Below are positions 1 through 5,049 of a DNA stretch of 5,049 nt, in pieces. The first letter of the stretch is position 1. Each line of letters begins with the position of its first letter. Under the pieces are notes generated by a model that saw only the letters and a program-made list of their open reading frames with translations, did no database searches and had not been told where the DNA came from. The position numbers and the translations under genes are program-made. Source of the stretch: Singulisphaera sp. GP187. GTDB lineage: Bacteria > Pseudomonadota > Gammaproteobacteria > Burkholderiales > Burkholderiaceae_C. Where the stretch lies: NCBI GenBank assembly GCA_943327965.2, contig CALPYQ020000164.1:1-5049 (forward strand). The letters run 5' to 3'.

Positions 1-1
1 G

Positions 2-124
2 GTGGTTGAATGTGGACCTGGCAAGGTCTTGGCCGGCATGGTGAAACGCATTGATGCCGAAATGACGGGTTGGCCATTGTTTGATCCCGCCTCAATGGCC
101 GAAGTCAAAGGAGCCTTGGTATGA
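2..124 (+). CDS. fabD: Malonyl-CoA:ACP transacylase, C-terminal end (partial)
   Basis: Only the last 40 residues are in the window; the frame is open from base 2 to the TGA at 122-124. The piece begins VVECGPGKVLAGMVKRI, which matches the C-terminal GPGKVL-G--KRI signature of FabD as known from E. coli. FabD is the cytoplasmic enzyme that transfers malonate from coenzyme A to acyl carrier protein, supplying the extender unit for fatty-acid elongation. The catalytic Ser/His region lies upstream of the window and cannot be checked. The stop overlaps the fabG start (ATGA, 121-124), so the two genes are probably translationally coupled. The identification rests on the short signature plus the position directly before fabG, acpP and fabF, which is the standard order. 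Confidence 0.9.
   Translation: MVECGPGKVLAGMVKRIDAEMTGWPLFDPASMAEVKGALV
107..113 (+). promoter_or_regulatory. Shine-Dalgarno site of fabG
   Basis: AAAGGAG lies inside the last codons of fabD, 7 nt before the ATG at 121. It fixes the fabG start at the ATGA overlap rather than at a later codon. Confidence 0.8.
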
Positions 125-876
125 GTGTCACCGCAACAGAATTCAAAGGTCAAATTGCCTTGGTAACTGGAGCGTCCAGAGGCATAGGCGCAGCCATTGC
201 ATTGGAGCTGGCCAAACAAGGCTTGCTAGTGGTGGGTACGGCCACCACCGACGAAGGGGCAGCCCGAATTTCGGCAGCTTTGGCAGCATATGCCGGCTGC
301 CGTGGTGCCAATTTGAATGTCAATGACGCTGGCGCGGGCGAAGCGCTCATTGATGAAATTGTCAAATCTCAAGGTGGATTGCATGTATTGGTGAACAATG
401 CAGGCATTACCAGGGACACTTTGGCCATGCGCATGAAAGACGACGATTGGGATGCGGTTTTGGACACCAATTTAAAAGCTGTTTTCCGCATGAGCCGGGC
501 AGCCATTCGTCCCATGATGAAGCAACGCTACGGCCGCATTATTAGCATTACCAGTGTGGTGGGAGCCTCAGGCAACCCCGGGCAAGCCAATTACGCTGCC
601 GCCAAAGCCGGTGTGGCAGGGATGACCCGTGCTCTGGCGCGGGAGCTGGGTAGTCGCAACATCACGGTCAACTGCGTCGCGCCAGGCTTTATTGCCACCG
701 ACATGACAGCGGCATTGCCAGAAGCACAACACCAAGCCCTGATGGTTCAAATTCCATTGGGTAAACTAGGCACACCAGAGGACATTGCCCATGCGGTGTC
801 CTATTTGGCCAGTCCGCTGGCAGGTTACGTTACGGGTCAGGAACTGCATGTCAATGGCGGCATGCATATGTCCTGA
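121..876 (+). CDS. fabG: 3-oxoacyl-[acyl-carrier-protein] reductase
   Basis: This 251-residue protein reduces 3-ketoacyl-ACP to 3-hydroxyacyl-ACP with NADPH, the first reduction of each fatty-acid elongation cycle, in the cytoplasm. It is a classical short-chain dehydrogenase with a Rossmann fold. Visible motifs are the nucleotide-binding TGASRGIG at residues 16-23, NNAG at 92-95, and the catalytic set Asn117, Ser145, Tyr158 and Lys162 (YAAAK). The PG turn follows at 188-189. The C-terminus ([13 protein letters not shown]) is typical of FabG. Length is close to the usual 244-250 residues. The start is supported by an AAAGGAG ribosome site 7 nt upstream and by the 4-bp overlap with fabD. The tandem stop TGA-TAA at 874-879 ends the gene. 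Flanking fabD and acpP separate it from the many other reductases of this superfamily. No key residue is missing. Confidence 0.97.
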   Translation: MSVTATEFKGQIALVTGASRGIGAAIALELAKQGLLVVGTATTDEGAARISAALAAYAGCRGANLNVNDAGAGEALIDEIVKSQGGLHVLVNNAGITRDTLAMRMKDDDWDAVLDTNLKAVFRMSRAAIRPMMKQRYGRIISITSVVGASGNPGQANYAAAKAGVAGMTRALARELGSRNITVNCVAPGFIATDMTAALPEAQHQALMVQIPLGKLGTPEDIAHAVSYLASPLAGYVTGQELHVNGGMHMS

Positions 877-882
877 TAAAAT
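854..882 (+). promoter_or_regulatory. Candidate internal promoter for acpP
   Basis: An extended -10 element, TGA-TAAAAT (TG at 874-875, hexamer 877-882), sits on the fabG stop codon. The hexamer matches TATAAT at 5 of 6 positions. The -35 at 17-nt spacing (ATGGCG, 854-859) is poor, 3 of 6 matches, which extended -10 promoters can tolerate. Transcription would start near 889, about 23 nt before acpP. An extra promoter for acpP is expected because ACP is needed in large excess over the fab enzymes. This is inference from sequence only. Confidence 0.45.
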
Positions 883-911
883 CTCTTTTTTCACTACCCT
901 CAGAGGGAACC

Positions 912-1148
912 ATGAGCGATATCGAAGCACGTGTCAATAAAATCATTGCTGAACAACTCGGCGTTGAAGAGTCACAAGTCACACCAGAGAAAGCATTCGT
1001 TGCTGACTTGGGCGCAGACTCACTGGACACAGTGGAACTGGTGATGGCCTTAGAAGATGAATTTGGAATTGAAATTCCAGACGAAGACGCTGAGAAAATC
1101 ACAACCGTCAAAGCAGCCATTGATTACGCCCAAAGCAAAAAGGCTTGA
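912..1148 (+). CDS. acpP: Acyl carrier protein
   Basis: This 78-residue acidic protein carries the growing acyl chain as a thioester on a 4'-phosphopantetheine arm. It is the shared substrate carrier for FabD, FabG, FabF and the acyltransferases. The attachment site is Ser37 in the motif [16 protein letters not shown] (residues 33-48), flanked by the conserved recognition helix and the [14 protein letters not shown] segment, all typical of AcpP. Length matches the usual 77-79 residues. The start is preceded by AGAGGGA (902-908), a ribosome site with rather tight spacing. The gene lies 35 bp after fabG, so it may be read both from the fab operon and from its own promoter at 854-882. The sequence before the start (CCCT at 898-901 and AGGG at 904-907) could form a small hairpin over the ribosome site, but with 4 bp or less this is weak. 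Confidence 0.98.
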   Translation: MSDIEARVNKIIAEQLGVEESQVTPEKAFVADLGADSLDTVELVMALEDEFGIEIPDEDAEKITTVKAAIDYAQSKKA

Positions 1149-1154
1149 TCTGAG

Positions 1155-2399
1155 ATGACCCGTCGTCGCGTTGTTGTCACGGGCCTGGGTTGTATCAGTC
1201 CCGTTGGAAACACGGTGGCTGACGCGTGGGCCAATCTCTTGGCTGGCCAATCTGGTATTGGCCATATTTCCAAATTTGACACCTCAGCCTTTTCTTGCAG
1301 AATTGCAGGCGAAGTCAAAGGTTTCAATTTGGAGCAGTACATCAGCGCCAAAGAGGCGCGAACGATGGACACATTCATTCACTACGGCATTGCAGCAGCT
1401 GTTCAGGCAGTTGAAGATGCTGGACTTCCCACAGGTGAAGCCTTGGATGATGAATTGGCCACGCGAATAGCGTGCGTCATCGGTTCTGGCATTGGCGGTT
1501 TGCCCATGATTGAGCAAACGCATGTCGAATACACGGCCAGAGGCCCTCGAAGAATTTCTCCATTTTTTGTACCAGCTTCTATCATCAACATGATCGCTGG
1601 TCATGTGTCCATGCGTTTCGGTTTCAAGGGCCCTAATTTGGCTGTTGTCACCGCTTGCACCACAGGCCTTCACTGCATTGGTGAAGCCAGTCGCATGATT
1701 GAATATGGTGATGCCGATGTGGTGGTCGCGGGTGGTTCTGAAGCCACCATTTCACCCTTGGGCTTGGGTGGCTTTGCTGCCATGCGTGCCTTGTCTACTC
1801 GCAACGACGATCCAACAGCAGCCTCACGTCCATGGGACAAAGACCGCGATGGTTTTGTGCTCGGCGAAGGCGCAGGCGTCATGGTGGTTGAAGAGTACGA
1901 ACACGCCAAAGCGCGTGGCGCCAAAATTTATGCAGAAATTTGCGGTTACGGCATGAGCGCCGATGCCGGTCACATGACTGCGCCCAGCATGGATGGACCA
2001 CGCCGTGCCATGGTTTCTGCCATGCGCAATGCAGGTATCAACGCAGACCAAGTGGGTTATTTGAATGCGCATGGAACATCCACCCCCTTGGGCGATGTCA
2101 ATGAAACCAATGCCATCAAAGCAGCCTTGGGCGACCATGCCAAGAAAACCTTGGTCAGCTCGACCAAGTCAATGACGGGTCACTTGTTGGGTGGCGCCGG
2201 CGGTATTGAGAGTGTGTTCACAGTCTTGGCATTGCACCACCAAAAGGTGCCTCCTACCATTAACTTGGACAATCAAGACCCCGAGTGCGATTTGGACTAC
2301 TGTGCCAATACAGCACGCGATGTCAACATTGAATACGCCCTCAAGAACAACTTCGGTTTTGGCGGCACCAACGGCAGTTTGGTTTTCCGTCGGATCTAA
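1155..2399 (+). CDS. fabF: 3-oxoacyl-[acyl-carrier-protein] synthase II
   Basis: This 414-residue cytoplasmic condensing enzyme extends acyl-ACP by two carbons using malonyl-ACP. In E. coli FabF is the enzyme that elongates palmitoleate to cis-vaccenate. The thiolase-fold catalytic triad is visible: Cys168 in VVTACTTG, His306 in [11 protein letters not shown], and His343 in KSMTGH. Lys338 is also conserved, as is the GFGGTN loop at 401-406 with the gating Phe402. The N-terminus [15 protein letters not shown] is the standard FabF opening. E. coli FabF is 413 residues, so the gene is full length. The ATG lies 6 bp after the acpP stop with only a modest ribosome site (AAAAGG, 1138-1143, inside acpP), so translation is probably coupled to acpP. 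A strong terminator begins 13 bp after the stop, making this the last gene of the fab cluster. Confidence 0.97.
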   Translation: MTRRRVVVTGLGCISPVGNTVADAWANLLAGQSGIGHISKFDTSAFSCRIAGEVKGFNLEQYISAKEARTMDTFIHYGIAAAVQAVEDAGLPTGEALDDELATRIACVIGSGIGGLPMIEQTHVEYTARGPRRISPFFVPASIINMIAGHVSMRFGFKGPNLAVVTACTTGLHCIGEASRMIEYGDADVVVAGGSEATISPLGLGGFAAMRALSTRNDDPTAASRPWDKDRDGFVLGEGAGVMVVEEYEHAKARGAKIYAEICGYGMSADAGHMTAPSMDGPRRAMVSAMRNAGINADQVGYLNAHGTSTPLGDVNETNAIKAALGDHAKKTLVSSTKSMTGHLLGGAGGIESVFTVLALHHQKVPPTINLDNQDPECDLDYCANTARDVNIEYALKNNFGFGGTNGSLVFRRI

Positions 2400-2412
2400 T
2401 TCTCTTGAATTC

Positions 2413-2451
2413 AAACGCCCCATCGGTCGACTACCCGGTGGGGCGTTTTTT
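2413..2451 (+). terminator. Intrinsic terminator of the fab cluster
   Basis: The 5' arm 2413-2426 (AAACGCCCCATCGG) pairs with 2435-2448 (CCGGTGGGGCGTTT), with one G-U pair and an 8-nt loop (2427-2434). Six T residues (2446-2451) follow. The stem is long and GC-rich, so it should stop most transcription leaving fabF. It also ends only 1 nt before the likely ATG of the next gene. Confidence 0.92.
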
Positions 2452-2452
2452 C

Positions 2453-2866
2453 ATGTCCATTTGGGTGGCATGGACTTTAGCGTCAATCGCCATCATTCTT
2501 TATGTTGGGGCTCATTGGGGGCGTGATTTTTCAGATTGGCGCGTCGCGTATTGGATCCCTTGTTGGATGGCGTGTTGCTGGCTTTTGTTTCGTTATCTCA
2601 AGTCAGGGCAGTCTCCATGTTGGCTGTCTTGGGATGGCAACAAATGGCAGATTCAAAATTTATATCCAAGCCACAGCACAGTCAGTGAGGTTGCGGCAAA
2701 TGATGACCTGGCCGTTCATCTAGATTTTCAAAAGTTGCTTTTTGTTTCTTTGCAGAGCGACAAGGGGAAACGCCATTGGTTTTGGCTTTCTCAAGAATCA
2801 TTTCCTGACCGTTGGCATGGCTTTCGTTGCGCTGTATATTCGCGTTCCGAAGAGTTGTCTTCCTGA
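2453..2866 (+). CDS. Small two-helix membrane protein, YgfX/CptA-like
   Basis: This 137-residue protein has two hydrophobic stretches, about residues 4-22 and 31-49, followed by a soluble domain expected in the cytoplasm. The soluble part has W-L-WDG-KWQI (57-67) and ends FWLSQESFPDRWHGFRCAVYS (110-130). This resembles the layout of E. coli YgfX (CptA), an inner-membrane protein of about 135 residues with WLAADSMDEAEWRDLRR near its end; similarity is by eye and weak. It is rich in Trp (13) and has five Cys, including C41-C42. YgfX has been linked to SdhE (flavinylation) and to effects on cell division; neither role is shown here. The ATG at 2453 is preferred over an in-frame TTG at 2405, which would place the terminator inside the gene. 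A GGTGGGG sequence 9 nt upstream could serve as ribosome site, but it lies in the terminator's 3' arm. degP follows after 24 bp. Confidence 0.7.
   Translation: MSIWVAWTLASIAIILYVGAHWGRDFSDWRVAYWIPCWMACCWLLFRYLKSGQSPCWLSWDGNKWQIQNLYPSHSTVSEVAANDDLAVHLDFQKLLFVSLQSDKGKRHWFWLSQESFPDRWHGFRCAVYSRSEELSS
2812..2840 (+). promoter_or_regulatory. Candidate sigma-70 promoter of degP
   Basis: TTGGCA (2812-2817) and TATATT (2835-2840) each match the sigma-70 consensus at 5 of 6 positions and are separated by exactly 17 nt. Transcription would start near 2847 and leave a leader of about 44 nt before the degP ATG. The promoter lies inside the 3' end of the upstream membrane-protein gene. It would let degP be expressed without readthrough of the terminator at 2413-2451. 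Confidence 0.6.
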
Positions 2867-2874
2867 AAATTTTT

Positions 2875-2878
2875 GGAG
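2875..2878 (+). promoter_or_regulatory. Ribosome binding site of degP
   Basis: GGAG lies 12 nt before the ATG at 2891, a slightly long gap. It overlaps the alternative in-frame TTG at 2873, so it can only serve the ATG. This favours the start at 2891, which also puts a standard Lys-rich signal-peptide start at the N-terminus. Confidence 0.6.
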
Positions 2879-2890
2879 CGCGTTGTTGTT

Positions 2891-4381
2891 ATGAAAAAAA
2901 TCAACTTGAAAACATCTCAAATTTTGCTTTCAGCTGTTTTGTCCTTGGGACTGGTTTCTGGCTTTCAGTGGCCAACGCAAGCCATGGCACAACAATCCGT
3001 GGTCAAAGGCTTGCCTGATTTCACAGAGTTGGTTGAACAAGTTGGACCCTCGGTGGTCAATATTCGCACACTGGAGAAAGTTCGAACTCAAAATTTCAGT
3101 GGCAATGGCATGGACGAAGAGACTCAAGAGCTCTTTCGGCGTTTCTTTGGTATTCCCATTCCAAACCCCGGCACCCCCAATGCGCCTAGGCAAGCGCCAC
3201 GTCAAGGTCGAACACCTGCGCCTGAAGAATCCCAGCCAAGAGGTGTTGGCTCGGGTTTTATTTTGACAGCAGATGGCTACATCATGACCAACGCCCATGT
3301 GGTCGACGGTGCCGATGAAGTGTTGGTCACATTGACCGACAAACGTGAATTCAAGGCCAAGATCATTGGCACTGACAAGCGCTCCGATGTGGCTGTCGTC
3401 AAAATTCAAGCGTCAGGTTTGCCTGCTGTCAAAGTGGGTGATGTGTCCCGCTTGAAAGTGGGCGAGTGGGTCATGGCCATTGGTTCGCCCTTTGGCTTGG
3501 ACAACTCAGTCACCGCTGGCATTGTCAGTGCCAAGCAGCGCGATACCGGCGATTACTTGCCATTCATCCAGACCGATGTCGCCATTAATCCAGGCAATTC
3601 AGGTGGCCCCCTAATTAACATGCGTGGTGAGGTGGTTGGCATCAACAGCCAAATTTATTCAAGGTCGGGTGGCTTCATGGGCATTTCTTTCTCTATTCCG
3701 ATGGACGAAGCCATGCGGGTCAGTGAACAATTGAGAGCCAACGGCCGCGTGACTCGGGGTCGCATTGGTGTCCAAATTGAACCTGTCACCAAAGAAATTG
3801 CTGAGTCGATTGGTTTGGGCAAAGCGCAAGGCGCACTCATTAATCGAATAGAAGCGGGCGCACCTGCAGACAAGGCCGGGTTAGAGGCGGGTGATGTGAT
3901 CATTAAGATTGATGGCAAAGCCATTGAAAAATCGTCGGACTTGCCTAGAGTGGTTGGAAATACCAAGCCAGGTACCAAAAGTACAGTGACTGTTTTTAGA
4001 CGGGGTGTGACCAAAGACTTGAGCATTGTCATTGCCGAGATGGAGCCCGAAAAAGTGGCCAAGCGATCGGCAGAACCTGAAGAAAAACCCAAGACTGCAA
4101 ATTCTGTTCAGGGTTTGGGCTTGGTGGTGGCAGATCTAACGGACGCCCAAAAATCAGAACTGAAGATCAAAGGTGGAGTTCGCGTTGAAAGCTTGCAAGA
4201 GCCAGCACTCAAGGCCGGTTTGCGGGAAGGAGATGTTATTTTGGCTGTCGGCAACATCGAAGTTGCTCAGGCCAAAGATTTTGTGGCAGCGGTGGCCAAA
4301 ATGGACAAAACCAAATCTGTGAGTGTCTTGTTCAGACGGGGTGACATCACCAGGTTTGCCCTGATCAAGCCGAATTCTTGA
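2891..4381 (+). CDS. degP: Periplasmic serine endoprotease of the DegP/HtrA (MucD) type
   Basis: This 496-residue protein degrades or refolds damaged proteins in the periplasm. A Sec signal peptide is clear: MKK, hydrophobic core about residues 11-24, cleavage probably after AMA (31-33). The trypsin-like domain carries the triad His136 (TNAH), Asp166 (RSDVAVV) and Ser237 (GNSGGP). A proline-rich insert at about 88-118 corresponds to the LA loop region of DegP. Two PDZ domains follow: about 288-383, with the binding loop RIGV at 291-294, and about 404-494, with GLGL at 408-411. The linker 384-404 is charged and Pro/Glu/Lys-rich. Length is slightly above P. aeruginosa MucD (about 474). degP and mucD naming is used loosely across this family. 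It lies 24 bp after the small membrane-protein gene and probably has its own promoter at 2812-2840. The expected upstream partners rpoE, rseA and rseB are not present here. Confidence 0.95.
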   Translation: MKKINLKTSQILLSAVLSLGLVSGFQWPTQAMAQQSVVKGLPDFTELVEQVGPSVVNIRTLEKVRTQNFSGNGMDEETQELFRRFFGIPIPNPGTPNAPRQAPRQGRTPAPEESQPRGVGSGFILTADGYIMTNAHVVDGADEVLVTLTDKREFKAKIIGTDKRSDVAVVKIQASGLPAVKVGDVSRLKVGEWVMAIGSPFGLDNSVTAGIVSAKQRDTGDYLPFIQTDVAINPGNSGGPLINMRGEVVGINSQIYSRSGGFMGISFSIPMDEAMRVSEQLRANGRVTRGRIGVQIEPVTKEIAESIGLGKAQGALINRIEAGAPADKAGLEAGDVIIKIDGKAIEKSSDLPRVVGNTKPGTKSTVTVFRRGVTKDLSIVIAEMEPEKVAKRSAEPEEKPKTANSVQGLGLVVADLTDAQKSELKIKGGVRVESLQEPALKAGLREGDVILAVGNIEVAQAKDFVAAVAKMDKTKSVSVLFRRGDITRFALIKPNS

Positions 4382-4400
4382 TCTCTTCATTGTCAAGAGT
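4374..4400 (+). terminator. Weak hairpin at the end of degP, possible terminator
   Basis: Bases 4374-4381 (ATTCTTGA, including the stop codon) can pair with 4393-4400 (TCAAGAGT) with one G-U pair and an 11-nt loop. Only a short TTTT (4404-4407) follows, after three C residues. The stem is AT-rich, so it may be a poor terminator or simply a 3'-end hairpin. The next convincing terminator is at 4761-4792. Confidence 0.3.
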
Positions 4401-4548
4401 CCCTTTTGAACCACAGGGTTTTAGCAAGTTTTGAAAATATTTTTTATGTTGGCGAACGCTAACTTTAAAGCGAGTTGATGATTAAAAATGGTTAAAATCT
4501 GAGCACTTGGACCAAGATTCATGGCTAAAAAAGCAGGGGTGGCTTCAC

Positions 4549-4568
4549 GATGTGGGATGTCCCACATC
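4549..4568. repeat. Perfect 9-bp inverted repeat, operator-like
   Basis: GATGTGGGA and TCCCACATC are exact reverse complements separated by only TG. The 20-bp symmetric site has the size and shape of a binding site for a dimeric helix-turn-helix regulator. As RNA it could form an 8-bp stem with the tetraloop AUGU, but no T tract follows, so it is not a terminator. I do not recognise the regulator. Confidence 0.6.
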
Positions 4569-4578
4569 AGTCCACCGG

Positions 4579-4645
4579 TGATCCACAGAACACCCACAAG
4601 TTATTCATCAAGCCAAAGCTTTAATTGTGAATAACCTGTTTATAA
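4579..4645. promoter_or_regulatory. Cluster of DnaA-box-like 9-mers
   Basis: Compared with the DnaA box TTATNCACA, I see TGATCCACA at 4579-4587 (+, one mismatch), TTATTCATC at 4601-4609 (+, two mismatches), TTATTCACA at 4626-4634 (minus strand, full match), and TTATAAACA at 4637-4645 (minus strand, one mismatch). The last two start 11 bp apart, about one helical turn. Four such sites within 67 bp is more than expected casually, though the AT-rich context raises the chance rate. No dnaA, dnaN or rpmH gene is in the window, so this is not evidently the replication origin. Confidence 0.4.
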
Positions 4646-4693
4646 GTTTTCTGTTGTGAGCTTGCAACGACCTGCATTGTGGTTTTTTGGGGC

Positions 4694-4721
4694 TGTACGT
4701 GTTGGGCTTTTTGCCTACAAT
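4694..4721 (+). promoter_or_regulatory. Candidate promoter for a small RNA or lepA leader
   Basis: The -10 element TACAAT (4716-4721) matches the consensus at 5 of 6 positions. The best -35 is poor: TGTACG (4694-4699), 3 of 6, with a 16-nt spacer. Transcription would start near 4728. The next downstream element is a strong terminator, which gives this promoter a natural short product. A missing -35 suggests either activator dependence or that the call is wrong. Confidence 0.4.
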
Positions 4722-4727
4722 GAAGTC

Positions 4728-4792
4728 CCAACTATCGCAGTTGCCATTGATTGTTGGTTCAGGGCGCGTCCTCATTCGACGCGCCCTTTTTT
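4728..4792 (+). ncRNA. Putative small RNA or lepA leader transcript
   Basis: A transcript from the TACAAT element to the terminator would be about 65 nt. It could fold as a 5' hairpin, CAACT (4729-4733) with AGTTG (4739-4743), or alternatively CCAAC (4728-4732) with GTTGG (4753-4757), followed by the terminator hairpin. Two competing 5' folds next to a terminator fit either a small regulatory RNA or an attenuator-type leader of lepA, which starts 44 nt after the T tract. It has no start codon with a ribosome site. I do not recognise a known RNA family. The boundaries are inferred from the promoter and terminator only. Confidence 0.4.
4761..4792 (+). terminator. Strong intrinsic terminator upstream of lepA
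   Basis: AGGGCGCGTC (4761-4770) pairs perfectly with GACGCGCCCT (4778-4787) around the 7-nt loop CTCATTC, and six T residues (4787-4792) follow. It works only on the + strand. It lies 379 bp after the degP stop and 44 bp before lepA, so it either ends a long degP 3' tail, ends a separate short transcript, or attenuates lepA. Confidence 0.93.
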
Positions 4793-4836
4793 CTTGCCTA
4801 GTTTTTTGAATCTCAAACACTTGTAACTGGTCCTTG

Positions 4837-5049
4837 ATGAATCACATCAGAAATTTCTCCATCATTGCGCACATCGATCATGGCAAATCGACACTGGCCG
4901 ATCGATTGATTCAACGTTGCGGTGGTTTGCAAGAGCGCGAAATGCAATCGCAAGTTCTAGACGCCATGGACATTGAAAAAGAGCGTGGCATTACCATCAA
5001 AGCGCAAACAGCATCGCTGCAGTACAAAGCCAAAGATGGGCAAATTTAC
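4837..5049 (+). CDS. lepA: Elongation factor 4 (LepA), N-terminal part (partial)
   Basis: The first 71 residues of a translational GTPase are present; the gene runs off the window. LepA/EF4 binds the ribosome and affects initiation and elongation; it is associated with cytoplasm and membrane. The opening [22 protein letters not shown] is diagnostic: it contains the G1 P-loop AHIDHGKST at residues 11-19. The switch I region [16 protein letters not shown] (44-59) with the conserved Thr53 also fits LepA rather than EF-G or TypA. The later G motifs and the LepA-specific C-terminal domain are outside the window. The start ATG (4837) lacks a good ribosome site, and no good promoter is visible between the terminator at 4761-4792 and the start. 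In many Burkholderiales lepA follows the mucD/degP gene and precedes lepB, as the context suggests here. Confidence 0.96.
   Translation, partial: MNHIRNFSIIAHIDHGKSTLADRLIQRCGGLQEREMQSQVLDAMDIEKERGITIKAQTASLQYKAKDGQIY

Larger units (their letters stand above)
4382..4836. other. Signal-rich intergenic region between degP and lepA
   Basis: These 455 bp hold no convincing protein gene. The first part (about 4419-4500) is AT-rich, with AAAATATTTT at 4434-4443 and CTTTAAAG at 4463-4470. Then come a perfect inverted repeat (4549-4568), DnaA-box-like 9-mers (4579-4645), a -10 element (4716-4721) and a strong terminator (4761-4792). The longest plausible reading frame, 37 codons from the ATG at 4521, has no ribosome site and low-complexity content. 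The density of signals is unusual for a spacer between two housekeeping genes. Confidence 0.8.

Noticed and set aside
1284..1673. Minus-strand open frame of 129 codons opposite fabF
   Set aside because: Antisense shadow of a highly conserved gene, with no ribosome site or recognisable domain.
2405..2414. Palindrome TTGAATTCAA just after fabF
   Set aside because: Short, overlaps the base of the terminator stem, and is likely incidental.
2405..2866. Longer form of the small membrane protein starting at TTG 2405
   Set aside because: The added 16 residues would be encoded by the fab terminator hairpin, and there is no ribosome site before the TTG.
3655..4092. Minus-strand open frame of 145 codons opposite degP
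   Set aside because: It mirrors degP codon structure, resembles no known protein, and degP itself is clearly the real gene.
2873..4381. degP start at TTG 2873
   Set aside because: The ribosome-site GGAG overlaps this codon, and the ATG at 2891 gives a standard signal-peptide N-terminus.
4457..4472. Inverted repeat CGCT...AGCG around CTTTAAAG
   Set aside because: Four-base arms around an AT palindrome are too short to separate from chance.
4521..4634. 37-codon reading frame beginning MAKKAGVASRCGMS in the degP-lepA spacer
   Set aside because: No ribosome site before the ATG, Ser/Pro/Thr-rich content without a recognisable fold, and it runs across the palindrome and DnaA-like boxes.
4430..4660. 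Chromosomal replication origin (AT-rich stretch plus DnaA-like boxes)
   Set aside because: No dnaA, dnaN, rpmH or gidA nearby, only one full-match box, and no clear set of AT-rich 13-mers; kept only as a cluster worth checking.

Overview
The window looks like a moderate-GC betaproteobacterial chromosome, most likely order Burkholderiales and possibly a Comamonadaceae relative. This rests on gene order (end of fabD, fabG, acpP, fabF, then a MucD/DegP protease, then lepA) and on protein sequence character; no phylogeny was run. All recognised genes are on the + strand, and nothing suggests a phage, transposon or CRISPR array.

Region 1 (2-2451) is the distal part of the type II fatty-acid synthesis cluster. 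FabD loads malonate onto acyl carrier protein (AcpP), FabF condenses malonyl-AcpP with the growing acyl chain, and FabG reduces the resulting 3-ketoacyl-AcpP. fabD and fabG overlap by an ATGA junction. acpP appears to have an extra promoter at the end of fabG, and fabF follows acpP after 6 bp. A strong intrinsic terminator (2413-2451) closes the cluster.

Region 2 (2453-4381) holds a small tryptophan-rich, two-helix membrane protein that resembles the YgfX/CptA family, followed after 24 bp by a complete periplasmic serine protease of the DegP/MucD type. A good sigma-70-type promoter for the protease lies inside the end of the small gene. In many Burkholderiales the sigma-E genes rpoE-rseA-rseB sit between fabF and this protease; they are absent from this position here.

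Region 3 (4382-4836) is a 455-bp stretch without a convincing protein gene, but it is dense in signals. It has a weak hairpin after degP, a perfect 9-bp inverted repeat, a cluster of DnaA-box-like 9-mers, and a -10 element followed about 40 bp later by a textbook terminator. The last pair suggests a small RNA of about 65 nt, or a terminated leader of lepA. This is the least explained part of the window.

Region 4 (4837-5049) is the start of lepA, encoding the translational GTPase EF4, cut by the window edge.
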